Assembly (NCBI GenBank): GCA_022419385.1
Contig: JAJUBI010000005.1
Coordinates: forward strand, 1,426,001-1,490,000
DNA length: 64,000 nucleotides
From: Paraconiothyrium sp. Pb-2020
Lineage: Eukaryota; Ascomycota; Dothideomycetes; Pleosporales; Didymosphaeriaceae
Direction: 5' to 3'
Both the position numbers and the translations under genes were made by a program. This document shows positions 43,701-55,450 of this stretch, piece by piece. Under the pieces are notes generated by a model. The model worked only from the letters and a program-made list of their open reading frames with translations. It had not been told where the DNA came from and searched no databases. How positions within the stretch are numbered: position 1 is the stretch's first letter; the number at the start of each line of letters is the position of its first letter.

Positions 43701-46700
43701 AGTGAAGGCGTTACGTTAGACGAGCTGGAAGTAGCACACGTTGCCCTTGTCGAGCAATGTATTGATGAGCTTCTATCGGTGTACAAGACACTTCGAGCAG
43801 AGCGGACCGCAACAAAGCCGAATGTCGACCAAATGCACATCACGATTTCCCCCGCCACGACGCAACAGAATGAGCAGCGCTTTGCCAGAACTCTCCTGTT
43901 CTTAAAATTGCTCCTCAACATGATTCGAAGTAAGCCGGAAATGAACCGTTCTAAGCGATCGGACTCCAAGGTCGAACCTCTGGACATGGAGCTGCCTTTT
44001 GGCGAACCAATTGAGGTCAAATACAGTTCTCCTGTTACAAATGCGAAAGAGACATTGATAATTGGCTCCGAAAACAACCTTCAAGATCTCTACGATCGGT
44101 TGTGTCAAGCGACGGGGTACACGAAGCTCAATCTTTTCGCTAAAGGACAACGACTTGGTGTTCTGGAAAAAGCGGATGTGAAAATTGCCGATCTGGGTCT
44201 GGGTGGTCAACAACTACTGGTACAGAAGGCGCCCGGCGCCGAAATTTCTCAGCCTATCTTTGACCCCAGCGGCAACTCTTCAATCTTTGAAACCACGTTG
44301 TTGAGTCATTTCGATGAGCTATTCGCATGCATGGATGCAGATGATTATATTAGCTTTGTGGTAAGTTGCTCGTGGACCTTGACCGATTGCACTAAAAGCA
44401 ATAGATCTTCGACTTTCTGAGCATTTTCCCATTCCACAACACTATCGTCGAGTTTGTCATGGCAGGCGCAGCAACTTCTGATTCACTATTTCCTCAAGAC
44501 AAGCCCTGGCAGGCCAAATATGCTGCGTATGCCCTCGACAATCGGCTGAAGATGCAGGTGAGAAAGGTTTGTTTATTTCAATTCTGTATCGACATAACAT
44601 CTCTAAACATGCTCTAGAATTCGGTTGACGATACTTTCTTGGCCAACACCGTGCGCTACATGGACCAGGCTTTGCTCAGCCCAGGGTTGGTCGAGCAGCA
44701 GATGACATCATCATCGCCTTCGCCTCTACCCGGTGTGTTGGTCGGTGTACTCATAGGGTTCCTCAAAGGTACGTACCATCCCACCCGTCAACGATCTGAT
44801 GAGTAACAGTGCTGTGCAGAGCGACCTGCTCCAGAAGTTTCGGCTGCTTACTTTTCAAACGAGCAAGCTTTTGTGAAACGACTTCTTGAACTTGCGTCTC
44901 TCGCTCTGAGTAGCAAGACAGACATGGGCATCGTTACCTACCAGTCTTACTGTACTGTCGTAGAAGCCTCCTTGCATTCTCGAGGCATTTGGGACGCTTT
45001 CACCAAACACGACAACATGGACTCCCTTCATGGCGCCCTGCTCCTGTCTGATAGTAGAAAGCCTCTACGGGAAGGCATTGCTAAAGCTATATCATCCGTG
45101 TGTGGCGGAGGTCTCTCTCCCACATCCGCCATCACCGAAGCTGATACAGCAACGTCTTTTTGGCATCAGATATCGGCCGTTCTTCCACAAGCCATTCGAT
45201 TTCCCAGCCAGTCGGAGCAATTGTTTGACCTTGCAGATCAGGTCTTCCGAAAGTACGATGAGCACAACCGAGATGAAGCATCCTTACGATCTTACTTGGC
45301 CTCATGGAGTGCACTTCTTCTCGGTTATGACCATCAAGAAAAAGTGGGTCGAGATGAAGTCGATTATGTCGTTATCGGCTTCACCAAGCTCCTCCTTAGT
45401 TGTGTTTCTTCACTGAAGTCGTTCAAGAAGCCGTTGAATGCCAGCTCGTTGATTGACAGGATTTGGCATAAGTTTTTGTTTGCTCCAAGGATCAGCGAGA
45501 TCGAAGGTCAATCGCCGATTTCCGTAACGCCTGTTCTGGAGAGCAAGACAAGGAAAGAGCTTTACGATCTCGTCCTTGCCCTAGCTGAAGATCAAGGCAG
45601 TTACGGTGTTCTTCTCGATTTAGCGGAGAATCTTGGAATGGACAATCCTACCGCCGATTCGCGAGTCTTATGTGTCGACAGGATCAACGAGATACGGGCT
45701 CCGACTGGATACGTGGGTCTGTTCAATCCTCGTGCTATCTGTTACATGAACTCGCTGCTTACGCAACTGTTCATGAACGTCAATTTCCGCAAGTTCATCC
45801 TTGAATTGAACGTCACAGACCCGCACGGACAACAAATACTCCTGCACCACACTCAGAAGCTATTCGCTGAAATGCAGAATAGTTACCGTAAATCTGCAGA
45901 CCCCCGAGAGTTCGCATCATGCGTGAAGGCACCTGAAGGGACGCCGATCGATATCAACATTCAGATGGACGCTGATGAGTTTTACAACTTGTTATTCGAC
46001 CAGTGGGAAGGTCAGATGCTCGCCTCGGGCATCAAGGAGCAATTCCGCTCCTTCTACGGAGGCCATACAATCAACCAGATAAAGTCCAAGGAGTGCGAGC
46101 ATGTGTCTGAACGGGTTGAAAGCTTCTTTGTCGTCCAATGTGATGTGCAAGGTAAACAAAACCTGCTCGAAAGCCTCCAATCCTTCGTGGAAGGGGATGT
46201 AATGGAAGGGGACAACAAGTACAAATGCGAATCCTGTGGAGGGAAATTGGTGGACGCAGTGAAGCGAACCTGCCTCAAGGACGTTCCTGACAATCTCATT
46301 TTCCACCTGAAGCGCTTCGACTTCGATCTTGTGGAACTGCGGAGAGCGAAGATCAACGACCAGTTTGAGTTTCCCAGCCTAATTGACGTCAGCCCTTTCA
46401 AGATTGATCACCTCAGCGATCCTTCAAAGCCTCACCAAGAGGATATCTTTGAGCTTGTTGGCGTTCTCGTGCATCAAGGAACTTCTGAGAACGGCCATTA
46501 CTATTCATACATCCGTGAGCGACCCAGCCCTGTGGCAGATGCGCAACCATGGGTTGAGTTCAACGATCGAGAGGTGGACGCCTTTGATCCTTCTTCCCTT
46601 GCTTACCATGCCTTTGGTGGCTTTTACGATGAGCAATTTCAGCGCCAAAACAAGCAGTTCAGCGCGTACATGCTGTTTTACCAGCGTCGCTCCGCAATTG

Positions 46701-48571
46701 CCAAGGATCACCATCGGTACATGAGCGCGCCACAGTCCGGAGTGGCCAAAGTACCTGTTCCTCCGGCCCTACAGCAGAGTATCCAGGCCGAAAACGACCT
46801 CTTTGTGCGGGAGTATAGCCTCTACGATCCCAACCACACGAAATTTGTACGACTCCTTCTCACGAACTTACGCATGGTCAACCACGGCACTTGCTCCGAA
46901 GATCACCAACAAGAGTCCCAAGCTCTCCATATTGTACTCGAACACCTCTGTCAGACGCTGTTCCGTATCAAGAGCGCCGAGAATTTTGATGAAACAATGA
47001 TGCAGCTTCGGAGGACTGTCCTGTCATGCGCTACGTGCTGCCATGTTGCCCTGAAATGGCTAGCCACACATCACAGTGCCTTGGCCAACTTGCTCCTTCA
47101 TTGCCTACACGCAAAGGTGCGCGCACAAGCTCGCGCTTTTCTTATCGATAGCCTTCAGTATCTTCGCGAGAAAGATCCTGTCGCATATGGTATCGAAGCT
47201 ACTGAAACCGAGAGCGAATCGGGTTCGATGTTTCAGACTGATGGGGTCCTCATGGCGATTACGAGGTCTCTTTACCAGGTCTGCGAAGAATCTTACCAGA
47301 CTGTGCGCGGTTGGGACGATCTTTATCTCACGCTTTCCCAACTCAGTGACCTTGGCCATGTCGAATCCGCGCATCTTCTCGACAACAATTTTCTGGAATT
47401 TGGTTTGCGCATTTTCTGCATGCACGCAATCGCGGAACGTCGAGATCTCGATTTATGGTGCGTAGTCGAAAAGAAACGCCGCATCTATAACAGATTGATC
47501 GAATTTGTTTATAGACTACTCTCAAGGATCGACATCCCTCCGGTGGTCCAAAAAACAAAACCAGTCGATTGGACAATTTCGAACGGAATGGATTCAAGTT
47601 TCCGCTTGCTAGAGAAGAGAAAGCTTTCCTCTATCACTGGGACGACCAGACTAGAGCCCTCACATTTCTGGATAAGATGCTTGAGCTGTACGATCACACC
47701 AAAACGGAGGTCTACTATCCTGGAGAAGTCCTCAAGCTGATGCTCAAATCCATCGATGCACGACTTCTTCAGGAGCTCTTCTTGACAGTTTATGAAGGGA
47801 TCGTTGGACTTGAGCCTACCTCTTCCGATCCATACGTTCGAGCCGCTTTAGCTTATTGCGAAGCCTCAGCGGAGCCAAGTCACGTCGATCGAGTTATTGA
47901 TGCCGTTGGCAAACAAATCATCAAATTTCCCAAAGGCGGCGGCGAGGTCAATGTTCGTTTCATGAGCGGCCTTTTGAAACTCCAGAACGAGACGGTGTTG
48001 GACGAAAGAGGAGATGATTACATTTACACCGCTTCAATTCGTTTGGCCAGATTGGTCGCAACAACACTACTCACATACGATGACGAGGTTGTTCGCAAAG
48101 CCACCGCGACTCATCTTGAAGAACTCTTCGTGCGGCACCAAGATGACGAGCACACTTCTGAAGACGTTCTCAAGATCAAGTACAAAGCAGTACGAGCTCT
48201 TCTGTTCGAGCTCACCGATAAGATCGTGTACCTTTACCAGAGAGCCACTGCACGCTCCTGCATACAGCCACTGGCATTAGTGTGTGAGATGCTTGCAGCA
48301 CTAATCACCAATCTGTACGAGTCTAGAGATCCTTATTTGGACCCATGCAAGCACGCACAAGATTACGTCGTCTTAGAGAAATACCAGTCAGAGGCTGTGC
48401 TAAGGTTGCAGAACTGGCCTTTGGATGAAAGTACTCCGGTTTCAACGGGTGGTGAGTTGAAATGTCAAGTTTGTATCGAATCCGAACTAACGCATGACAG
48501 AGGCTTATGACCATTCCGACTATGGTAGTGAGTCTGACATGGATCCTGAGCTCATCGACCTTGAAACTTGA
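40783..48571 (+). CDS. Very large ubiquitin-specific protease (USP/UCH family) with one frame break
   Basis: Seven exons (40783-41374, 41421-41574, 41627-44360, 44405-44557, 44618-44768, 44820-48451, 48501-48571) would give 2,495 residues if one base is added at 47543-47547; as written the frame breaks there. The N-terminus is acidic and low complexity, with a TD/AD repeat. Residues about 250-1000 are helical-repeat-like. A ubiquitin-like segment follows (about 1045-1120, ETLIIGSENNLQDLYDRLCQ to QQLLVQKAPG). The protease core has the Cys box FNPRAICYMNSLLTQLF with Cys1569, zinc-type pairs YKCESCGGKL, and the His box ENGHYYSYIRERP with His1821, then WVEFNDREVDAFD. The C-terminal region fits the fungal USP extension DUF3517. 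It would remove ubiquitin from substrate proteins. The Cys box is unusual: Arg and Ile replace the common Gly and Thr before Cys, while the oxyanion Asn five residues upstream is kept. Confidence 0.85.
40945..40976 (+). repeat. Hexanucleotide microsatellite inside the USP gene
   Basis: Copies of CAGACG/CAGACA in frame encode alternating Thr-Asp and Ala-Asp. Likely to vary in length between strains; it lies in the disordered N-terminus. Confidence 0.6.
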
Positions 48572-49958
48572 GGAACTGCGCTGACCTCCTCACGCTCTTA
48601 CAGAGTCGTGAATTCGCCTGTTCCCCCTAAGGTTTGATGGAGATTATGACGAAAACACGGATGCCTTAAGCGGAGATAACTGCTAGTACGGCGTTACTAT
48701 TCGCGTGTCCAGACCCCAACACTCGCTTCCACATCCTCTGTACTTATCTCCGGGTCTGAAACCCGCACTGGTCGTTGGCGTACTTGGGACACTGATCTAG
48801 AGAGCTTTGGCTCATCTTCGGGCCGTTGGCCTTGCTCTACTTTGGAACGCTTTTGCATCGACATCCTTTCATCTTGACTTCATGGCATAGCGAGGGCGCG
48901 TATGGCTGAATTTCGGGTTTGGTCACGGTTTGGGATGATATTACCTATCATTGGTTGGACGACTGGTCATGATTCAAGTGCATTGCGCTTCTAGAGTCAT
49001 GAAAAATGCACGTGTGTGCTATGATTTTCTTGACGGCGAGCATGAGCATGATGAATGGGTAACGGATTATGAAGGGGAGCAACATATTGATCACACTAAA
49101 CTTTCTTTGCGCTGTAGAACCGTCGTGTTACGTGAATGTATACATGGCTAATCATCGTCCTGTTTTGGGCGTTGCAGACCCAGACTCGAATCAATCTGCA
49201 GCGAACCCATCAGATACGTATTTCGTTAGGAACTCCCAGTGCAACCTCTAGTCAGTTGCAGTAGAGCTAACCCCTGAAAAGAAAAAAGGCTCACCTAATC
49301 GTCGTCCATGATAGTGGAATGACCCAGGCGTCCAATCCTACGGTATCTTTGCTGCAGTCATATTGTGAAGAACTCGCATCCAAGGCATCGACACTCTTGC
49401 TGCTCGGAATATTCTCGGCTTCGCTTTAAATCAACTATACACCTAAGGGTGAAGTACTTCGATACGTAAGATGTTAAAGCTCATGATGATGAATCACGAC
49501 CAATAATGTAGGAAGTTCACATGCAGGGAACGGCATATTTGGGGGGGATAATGGAACAAGTAGATGCTGAGCAATGGTGCATATGGTGTCTCGAGTTGGA
49601 TAGGGACACTGTCTTGGAGTCTTGTAGCCGGGCATTGAATCAGAGCGGGAAGTCGAGGCTGAATACGGTGGCCAGCAAGACACTATAGAGGTGCTTTCTG
49701 CCTCATACTGGCCTTGAAAATTGCCCGATATGGTCTGGATGGTTTCGTGGAGGCCGTTGGAGGCTGGAGGAGAAGCACAGTCGGGCCGGGGTCAAGCGAG
49801 AAGGCTAGACCCTATCACGATGGATGACATCACACTAGTGCAGCACTAATCGATACTCCAGATGCACGTGCAACCTTAGACGCCCGTGACGCCACGCCTC
49901 CATATATATCGTTGGGACCGAAAATTCCTACACGCGATATACGCCCCCAAATTTCACC
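48572..49958. other. Intergenic stretch with the aminotransferase promoter
   Basis: 1,387 nt. Small open frames (70 codons at most) lack motifs. A TATATA box lies at 49903-49908. Confidence 0.45.
49903..49908 (+). promoter_or_regulatory. TATA box of the class III aminotransferase
   Basis: TATATA in CTCCATATATATCG, 51-56 nt upstream of the ATG at 49959. Confidence 0.45.
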
Positions 49959-51413
49959 ATGTCTCTCTACAAAGGCGCGGCCCTGCGAAGGGCGATTGTT
50001 CCCACATCCGCCCGAATCCCCTCATCAAAGCGCGCCTTCTCAGCTAGCATGCCTCACGCAAACGAGCCGACCTTCGACGCCGCTGCCTTCGGCGAGCAGC
50101 ACATCACCAAAGGCATTGGACGTCTCACCAAGCATGTCTTCGAGGAAGGGAAGGGGTCGTACATCACCACTGACAAGGGCATCAAGCTCCTCGACATGAC
50201 CGCCGGCATCGGCGTCGTCAACTTGGGCCATTGCCATCCTAAAGTTAGCGAGGCTGCTGCAAAACAGTGCATGAAGATTACTCACACCCAGATCAACATT
50301 GGCTTCAGCGCCGCCCAGGTCGCCCTTCTCCGGGAACTCATCCCCATCCTTCCCCACCCATCCCTGGACACCGTCTTCCTATGGAACTCCGGCGCTGAGG
50401 CTGTTGAAGCAGCCGTCAAACTTTCAAGAGCAGCAACCAAAAAGCAGAACATCATTGTTGTGCAAGGCTCCTACCATGGACGCACGTGCGCGACCGCCGC
50501 TATGACGCGCAGCAAGACCATCTACGGCGAAGGTCACGGTCCATTGATGCCCGGCATCTTTGCTACGGCGTTCCCTTACTACTCTCAATTCGGCCTTCCT
50601 GCGGACACGCCCATCGAAGAACTTGTGGAGAAGTCGCTCTTCCAGCTCAAGCTCACCCTATCACAGCAAACCGCGCCCTCAGACACAGCAGCAATCATAC
50701 TAGAGCCCGTTCTTGGCGAGGGCGGCTACGTCCCCGCACCTCCTGCATTCCTCCATGGCCTCCGCAAAGTCTGCGACGAGCACGGGATCCTTCTTATTTG
50801 TGACGAAGTCCAGTCTGGTTTTGGGCGCACGGGCACCATGTTCGCCGTGGAGGATAGCGGCGTTCGGCCTGATATCTTAATTTTCGCTAAGGGAATTGCG
50901 AACGGCTTCCCACTCAGCGGCATCGCAAGCACGAACGAGCTAATGAGCCGCCAAAAGCCTGGAACTATGGGTGGCACGTACGCCGGAAACGCCGTGGCTT
51001 GCGCTGCTGCTAAGGCTGTCATCGAAGTGTTCCGCGAGGAGAAGGTCCTGGATAACGTCGCTGCTCGCTCGAAGCAGCTTTTCGGTTTCCTCACTGACCT
51101 CAAAAACTCTGGAAGCAAGGCTGGCAACCTCATCCAGGATGTGCGTGGACGGGGTTTAATGGTGGGCGTGCAATTCCAGGATGCCGATGTCATTGCCCAA
51201 TCTCAGAACGAGGCAGCGAGGAAAAAGGGCGGAGCGGGACAAATTGCGCCGAAGGTTGTGCAGGAGTGTGTCAAGAGGGATATGCTACTCCTCAGCACTT
51301 CTGTGTTCGATGTTCTGAGGTTTATTCCGCCGCTTACCATTAGCGAGGCAGAAATGCAAGAGGCGTGCCGCATTTTTGGCGAGTCATTGGAGGCTGTTGC
51401 GAAGGGATTGTAA
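49959..51413 (+). CDS. Mitochondrial class III (PLP) aminotransferase, 4-aminobutyrate/acetylornithine type
   Basis: Intronless, 484 residues. Residues 1-32 (MSLYKGAALRRAIVPTSARI...) form a basic, Ser-rich mitochondrial presequence. Fold type I aminotransferase landmarks: LDMTAGIGVVNLGHCHPKV, the PLP phosphate contact NSGAEAVEAAVKLSR, GSYHGRTCATAAMTRS, the acidic IILEPVLGEGGY, ICDEVQSGFGRTG with the Asp that holds the pyridine nitrogen, and Lys311 in FAKGIANGFPLSG, which binds PLP. GGTYAGNAVACAAAKAVI completes the second subunit contact. The family includes GABA, ornithine, acetylornithine and related aminotransferases; the sequence alone does not fix the amino donor. It is not the classical fungal GABA transaminase by general look, so I leave the substrate open. 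Confidence 0.88.
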   Translation: MSLYKGAALRRAIVPTSARIPSSKRAFSASMPHANEPTFDAAAFGEQHITKGIGRLTKHVFEEGKGSYITTDKGIKLLDMTAGIGVVNLGHCHPKVSEAAAKQCMKITHTQINIGFSAAQVALLRELIPILPHPSLDTVFLWNSGAEAVEAAVKLSRAATKKQNIIVVQGSYHGRTCATAAMTRSKTIYGEGHGPLMPGIFATAFPYYSQFGLPADTPIEELVEKSLFQLKLTLSQQTAPSDTAAIILEPVLGEGGYVPAPPAFLHGLRKVCDEHGILLICDEVQSGFGRTGTMFAVEDSGVRPDILIFAKGIANGFPLSGIASTNELMSRQKPGTMGGTYAGNAVACAAAKAVIEVFREEKVLDNVAARSKQLFGFLTDLKNSGSKAGNLIQDVRGRGLMVGVQFQDADVIAQSQNEAARKKGGAGQIAPKVVQECVKRDMLLLSTSVFDVLRFIPPLTISEAEMQEACRIFGESLEAVAKGL

Positions 51414-53740
51414 ATATGTTCCTTTTGTCGTTGGTTCGGAGTCTTTGCAGCGCTTTTTTCCCACGGGCAGCAAGTTGGGTTAGCCTCATGATTGTGTACG
51501 AGATATATATGTTAACATTCGAGCCGTAGTATAGTTGAAACTATACCTCTTCTCCAACGACACATTAAACCATTCCCAGGTGACATATAATGCGCGGTTC
51601 AAATTCGGGATGACAGATGACTGCTGGCAACCAGACAACAAACAACACTATCTGCATCCTTCCACCTCTAGCTCCCGCCTATAGTTGATATCCTTCCTCG
51701 GGCGCGCGACCTAGCATGATACGGGGCTACTGAGACCTCAAAGTGACCCGTTCCCGTGGCACATGACTTCCGCTCAGTTTTAAATCCTGGTAGGTAGTCT
51801 CCTGTGTTGATCGTGTTCTCAATGATGACCTTAACGGAAGATCCTTTTCGAGAATTTCCCGGAGCGTTTCGATCGAGGCTGTAACGATCTAGCCACGCAA
51901 ACAGTGAGTTTCAATGCATTACGAGTAGAGGCCGCGACAAAATGAGGCTACATGTCAGGCTAGGATGTAGAAGAAGTCCCATATGCGCACCCTATTTGGA
52001 TCAATACCAAAATCACTAGTCGGCTTTTCTAGACAATGTTGTTCATACTCGTGCAATTTAGTGAACTAGGCAACCCTAGTCTCTTCCTTTTTATTGTAGA
52101 GATGTCATAATGGAACCTGCGATCTCTATAGAGGCATGGACTTACAGTACTCTGTAATTACAGATCAGAGCGCGACTCGCTTGATATAAGTCAGTTAATT
52201 ACTAGACTTCTAGAGGCGATGTTCATCAACGTGGTTAACTCAGTGACTGCTTTCTACTGAACCCCTTGTCGGAAGTGATGTCTAGACTCGGCCACGTATG
52301 CATCGCGCATGTAGGGCTGTCAGAGGATAAACTAGAGGAGCAGGCTTCCAGTTGTTAGGCGAACTTGGTGTTCGAAGAAAGATGCGCTGATAGAGTTGAA
52401 ACCAATATGGGCACGAACTCGGCACTTTGGGATGGATTTATGCCTCGGACCCGCCACTTCCTCTAAGTCGTAATCTAACATTAGATTCTATCACGAGAAA
52501 GGCTTTTGAAGCAAAATTCGACGCCTTTATTGGCACATTATCAAAGTGATAAGGAATGTATTCTTCTTGATACAAAGTAAGTCTTTCTGTTCATGCCCAG
52601 GTGCCCAGGTGAGCTTCGAGTCACGTGTACCAACATTCACCCTTTAATACAGAACACTTAGCGTAAGACAATACACGGGTCTTTGGCAGACAATTGTTAC
52701 CATTACCATACGAGTCCCCAGTAAATATTTTGTGTATAATCATACCACAGCATATAAGCTCCCTGCCGACAACGATTGCCGCTCTCGTATCACTGCTCGA
52801 GTCAACAGCCTACTTGGACAAATAAGCACTTGTAGGTCTCCACCTAGACGCATAAACGCGGGTTAGCTAATATATCACACAAAAGTCTTTTGAAAGAGCA
52901 TGATGGCGACCGTCACCGACTCCGGAACGCCCAAGTGTTCAGTCGGGCCTGCCCACACCTTACCAAAAGGTGCAGCGTGTTACTATATATCCAGAATAGC
53001 TTGCTGCAGGACTCATTCAATGGCGTGATAGTGTAGGTGCTGCGCTGCTACCTGGGTAGGGTCTACGATAGATCAATAAAAGACACTTGGGGGCGCTCCT
53101 TCCCTACCATAGGTACTGTATGTCATGCGTATAAAATGGTGCCTAATCAACTCCATACTAACATGTATCATACCTGATTCTTCCAACTTGATACTTCAAA
53201 GTGAACAGTTATCCAAAAGTCGATTTGACGATAATATGGTTTGGCATCGCCACGTCCTGTTTTATAAGGCGCATGGCTGGCTCCACTGCGGCCGTGTTTC
53301 CCAAGGTTACAACTGCTGGGGACTTCACTTCTACATCAACTCCAAAGATGCTGCGGAATGGTGATGCAGGAGCGCGGGCGTCGTGTCCAGAACATGTCCA
53401 TGATCTGAAGGTTTTCAAGTATAGTTGGTGCCCAGCGGCACTTCCGGGTTGATGTGCGTCTGAAAAGCTTTTGTTCATCGTGGTCGTATAGCATTCGTTG
53501 GATGCTTCTTCAGGAGCGGCTAATCATGGTCGCCGAAGTGGAGTCCTCGGTGTAGTAGCCAGTCCAATTCGACTTTGGCACCGGACACAAGCATAGCCCT
53601 CGAAAATTTCGAATGTGAAGCCTTGTTGTGGTTCTATAACATGGTGCATCGATTTTTAGCTATGCTGTCTAAATTCAAGTACGTCGCGTGAAGTCAAGTA
53701 AAATAATGCCTCAGAGTATGAATACAATAGCTGAACGTGG
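51414..53740. other. Gene-poor, seemingly AT-richer stretch
   Basis: 2.3 kb with no supportable gene and hardly any open frames before 53125; the ones at 53125-53478 have no motif. By eye it is richer in A and T than the flanking genes. A 14-bp palindrome (TCTGTAATTACAGA) lies at 52151-52164. It could be a decayed, RIP-mutated repeat, but no transposon ends or domains are visible. Confidence 0.4.
52151..52164. repeat. 14-bp perfect palindrome
   Basis: TCTGTAATTACAGA, self-complementary, in gene-poor DNA. Confidence 0.45.
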
Positions 53741-55450
53741 TTACTGCCCACTTCCGTTATACACAAGCACATTCTTGCTATCCTTCACATCACCCACAAC
53801 CCCATTCTCCGCCAGAGCGAGAATGCGGTCCGTAACCGCCTTCGGGCTGCCCAGACCACTCTCAAGTGCCCTGAGGTAGCACACCAAGCCTGAAACAAGC
53901 GGCGTAGCCATGCTGGTGCCGCTCTCCACGCGGCTACCGGTGTCGCTGAGGTAGTCTGCGCTGACGATCTCGTATCCAGGAGCCCAGACGTCGAGTTCAG
54001 GACCGTAGTTGCTGCCCTCCACGCCAGATGAGCTGTCGACGCGCTGGCGCTGCTGGTTGGTGTAGCCAACGGTGAAGGACTCGGCAAGACGGGCGGGGGA
54101 GGTGTTGCCGATCTCCTTGTTCTCGTTACCGGCAGCGACAACAGTAAGAATACCATAATCGTAGAGAGCCCTGATAGCGGCATCGAGCGTAGTAGAAGAG
54201 GTACGTGCACCGAAGCTCATGCTGAAGACGGCAGTGTTGACAGTGCCCTGGATCTGGACGTCTTTGAACGCCCAGTCGAGGCCGGCGAGGATGGAGGACA
54301 TGGTGGCGCTGCCGGTGTCGAAGATTTTCACGTCGACGAGGGCGACCTTTTTGGCGACACCGTAGGTCTTTCCGCCGAGGGTACCGGCGACGTGGGTGCC
54401 GTGGCCGGTGCCGTCATTGTTTCCATCGGCGGCGCCAGTGGTTGAGTTGGTAAGGGCGTTGATGCCGAAGCGGACGCGGCCTTCAAATTCTTCGTGGGTG
54501 GACCGGATTCCAGTGTCGAAAACATAGGCGGTTGTTCCGGCACCGGCGCTAGAGTCATAGACGTAGGTGTATCCAGTGCTGTTGTCGGCACCGTTCTTGT
54601 GCGAAAGGTCGGCCAAGCTCCAGAGGCTGCTCTGTTGAGTGGTCAAAGAGGAGTTGGTTGGTGTGGTGCCGTTGGTTGCTGGCTGGCTGGGTGTCGCAGT
54701 ACCGGAGGAAAGGGGGATCGAGACAGAAGCAGCACTGGCACCAACGGTGGGATAGGCAGAAGCAGTGTTGTTACCAGTAGGGTATTTGCCAGATGCTTGA
54801 GGGTAGCCCGTTGGATGGGAAGAACCAGGAGTGCTGATAGAACCAGTTCCGTAAGCCGAGCCACTCTGATATCCCGAGCCAGTTCCGTATCCAGATCCAC
54901 TTCCGCTTGTGGAAGTAGACTGCGCATATCCAGCAGAGTTTGAAGCGGAGGCTCCAGCGACGGGGTAAGGGTTGCTACCGCCGATGTGCCAGTCGTCCCC
55001 GAGGTACACGTACTCATCCGGCTCCACGCACACAACATCAGGGAGCTTCTCAATCTCTTTGATGGCTTCTTGGTCAAAGTTGCCGACGTAAGCGTGGAAA
55101 TTGCCATGGCCAACAGTAAAAGTCCGCTTGACGAAGTTGTCAAGGTCCGCTCCGGGTGTGTAAGCATCGGCAGTAGAAGAGGCAGCGGCAGGTGCGTTCT
55201 CAGTGACGGTGGCAGTTACCGTAACGACGTTGCACTGAGGGTCGCGTTTCTCAAAGACATTATGCTGAATCCTGGGAGCGCGATTGTCGCGGCGGGCAAT
55301 CCTCCTGACAGCTTCATGGTGCGCATCGATGGTTCCGGCGTCCGATCCCGGTTTCAATTGGACAATGTATCGGCCGGGGACATATTGGGGCCTGTCGTCT
55401 GCGCGCACAACTGCGGCAAGGCCTGCAAGAAAAAGCAAAGAAGGAAGCAT
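53741..55450 (-). CDS. Secreted subtilisin-like serine protease (S8, proteinase K-like) with a long low-complexity insert
   Basis: Intronless, 569 residues. Signal peptide MLPSLLFLAGLAAVVRA; I9 propeptide starting YVPGRYIVQLKPGSDAGTID and ending in EKLPDVVCVEPDEYVYL. The catalytic triad is Asp312 (AYVFDTGIRSTHEEF), His350 (DGTGHGTHVAGTLGG) and Ser513 (SGTSMATPLVSG), with oxyanion Asn442 (AAGNENKE). All are intact. Unusually, residues about 157-272, between propeptide and catalytic domain, are Ser/Gly/Thr/Tyr-rich with short GYGTGSGYQSGSAYGTG repeats and several N-glycosylation sequons. A second insert (about 70-108) with two dibasic KR sites interrupts the propeptide. Processing at WSLADLSHK, the usual mature N-terminus, would release the insert. 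Confidence 0.92.
   Translation of the reverse strand: MLPSLLFLAGLAAVVRADDRPQYVPGRYIVQLKPGSDAGTIDAHHEAVRRIARRDNRAPRIQHNVFEKRDPQCNVVTVTATVTENAPAAASSTADAYTPGADLDNFVKRTFTVGHGNFHAYVGNFDQEAIKEIEKLPDVVCVEPDEYVYLGDDWHIGGSNPYPVAGASASNSAGYAQSTSTSGSGSGYGTGSGYQSGSAYGTGSISTPGSSHPTGYPQASGKYPTGNNTASAYPTVGASAASVSIPLSSGTATPSQPATNGTTPTNSSLTTQQSSLWSLADLSHKNGADNSTGYTYVYDSSAGAGTTAYVFDTGIRSTHEEFEGRVRFGINALTNSTTGAADGNNDGTGHGTHVAGTLGGKTYGVAKKVALVDVKIFDTGSATMSSILAGLDWAFKDVQIQGTVNTAVFSMSFGARTSSTTLDAAIRALYDYGILTVVAAGNENKEIGNTSPARLAESFTVGYTNQQRQRVDSSSGVEGSNYGPELDVWAPGYEIVSADYLSDTGSRVESGTSMATPLVSGLVCYLRALESGLGSPKAVTDRILALAENGVVGDVKDSKNVLVYNGSGQ

Noticed and set aside
47545..47556. Possible programmed -1 frameshift at the CCAAAAAAC run in the USP gene
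   Set aside because: The zero-frame codons are GTC CAA AAA ACA, which do not give the X-XXY-YYZ slippery arrangement, and such a signal would be odd in a deubiquitinase. A single missing base is simpler.
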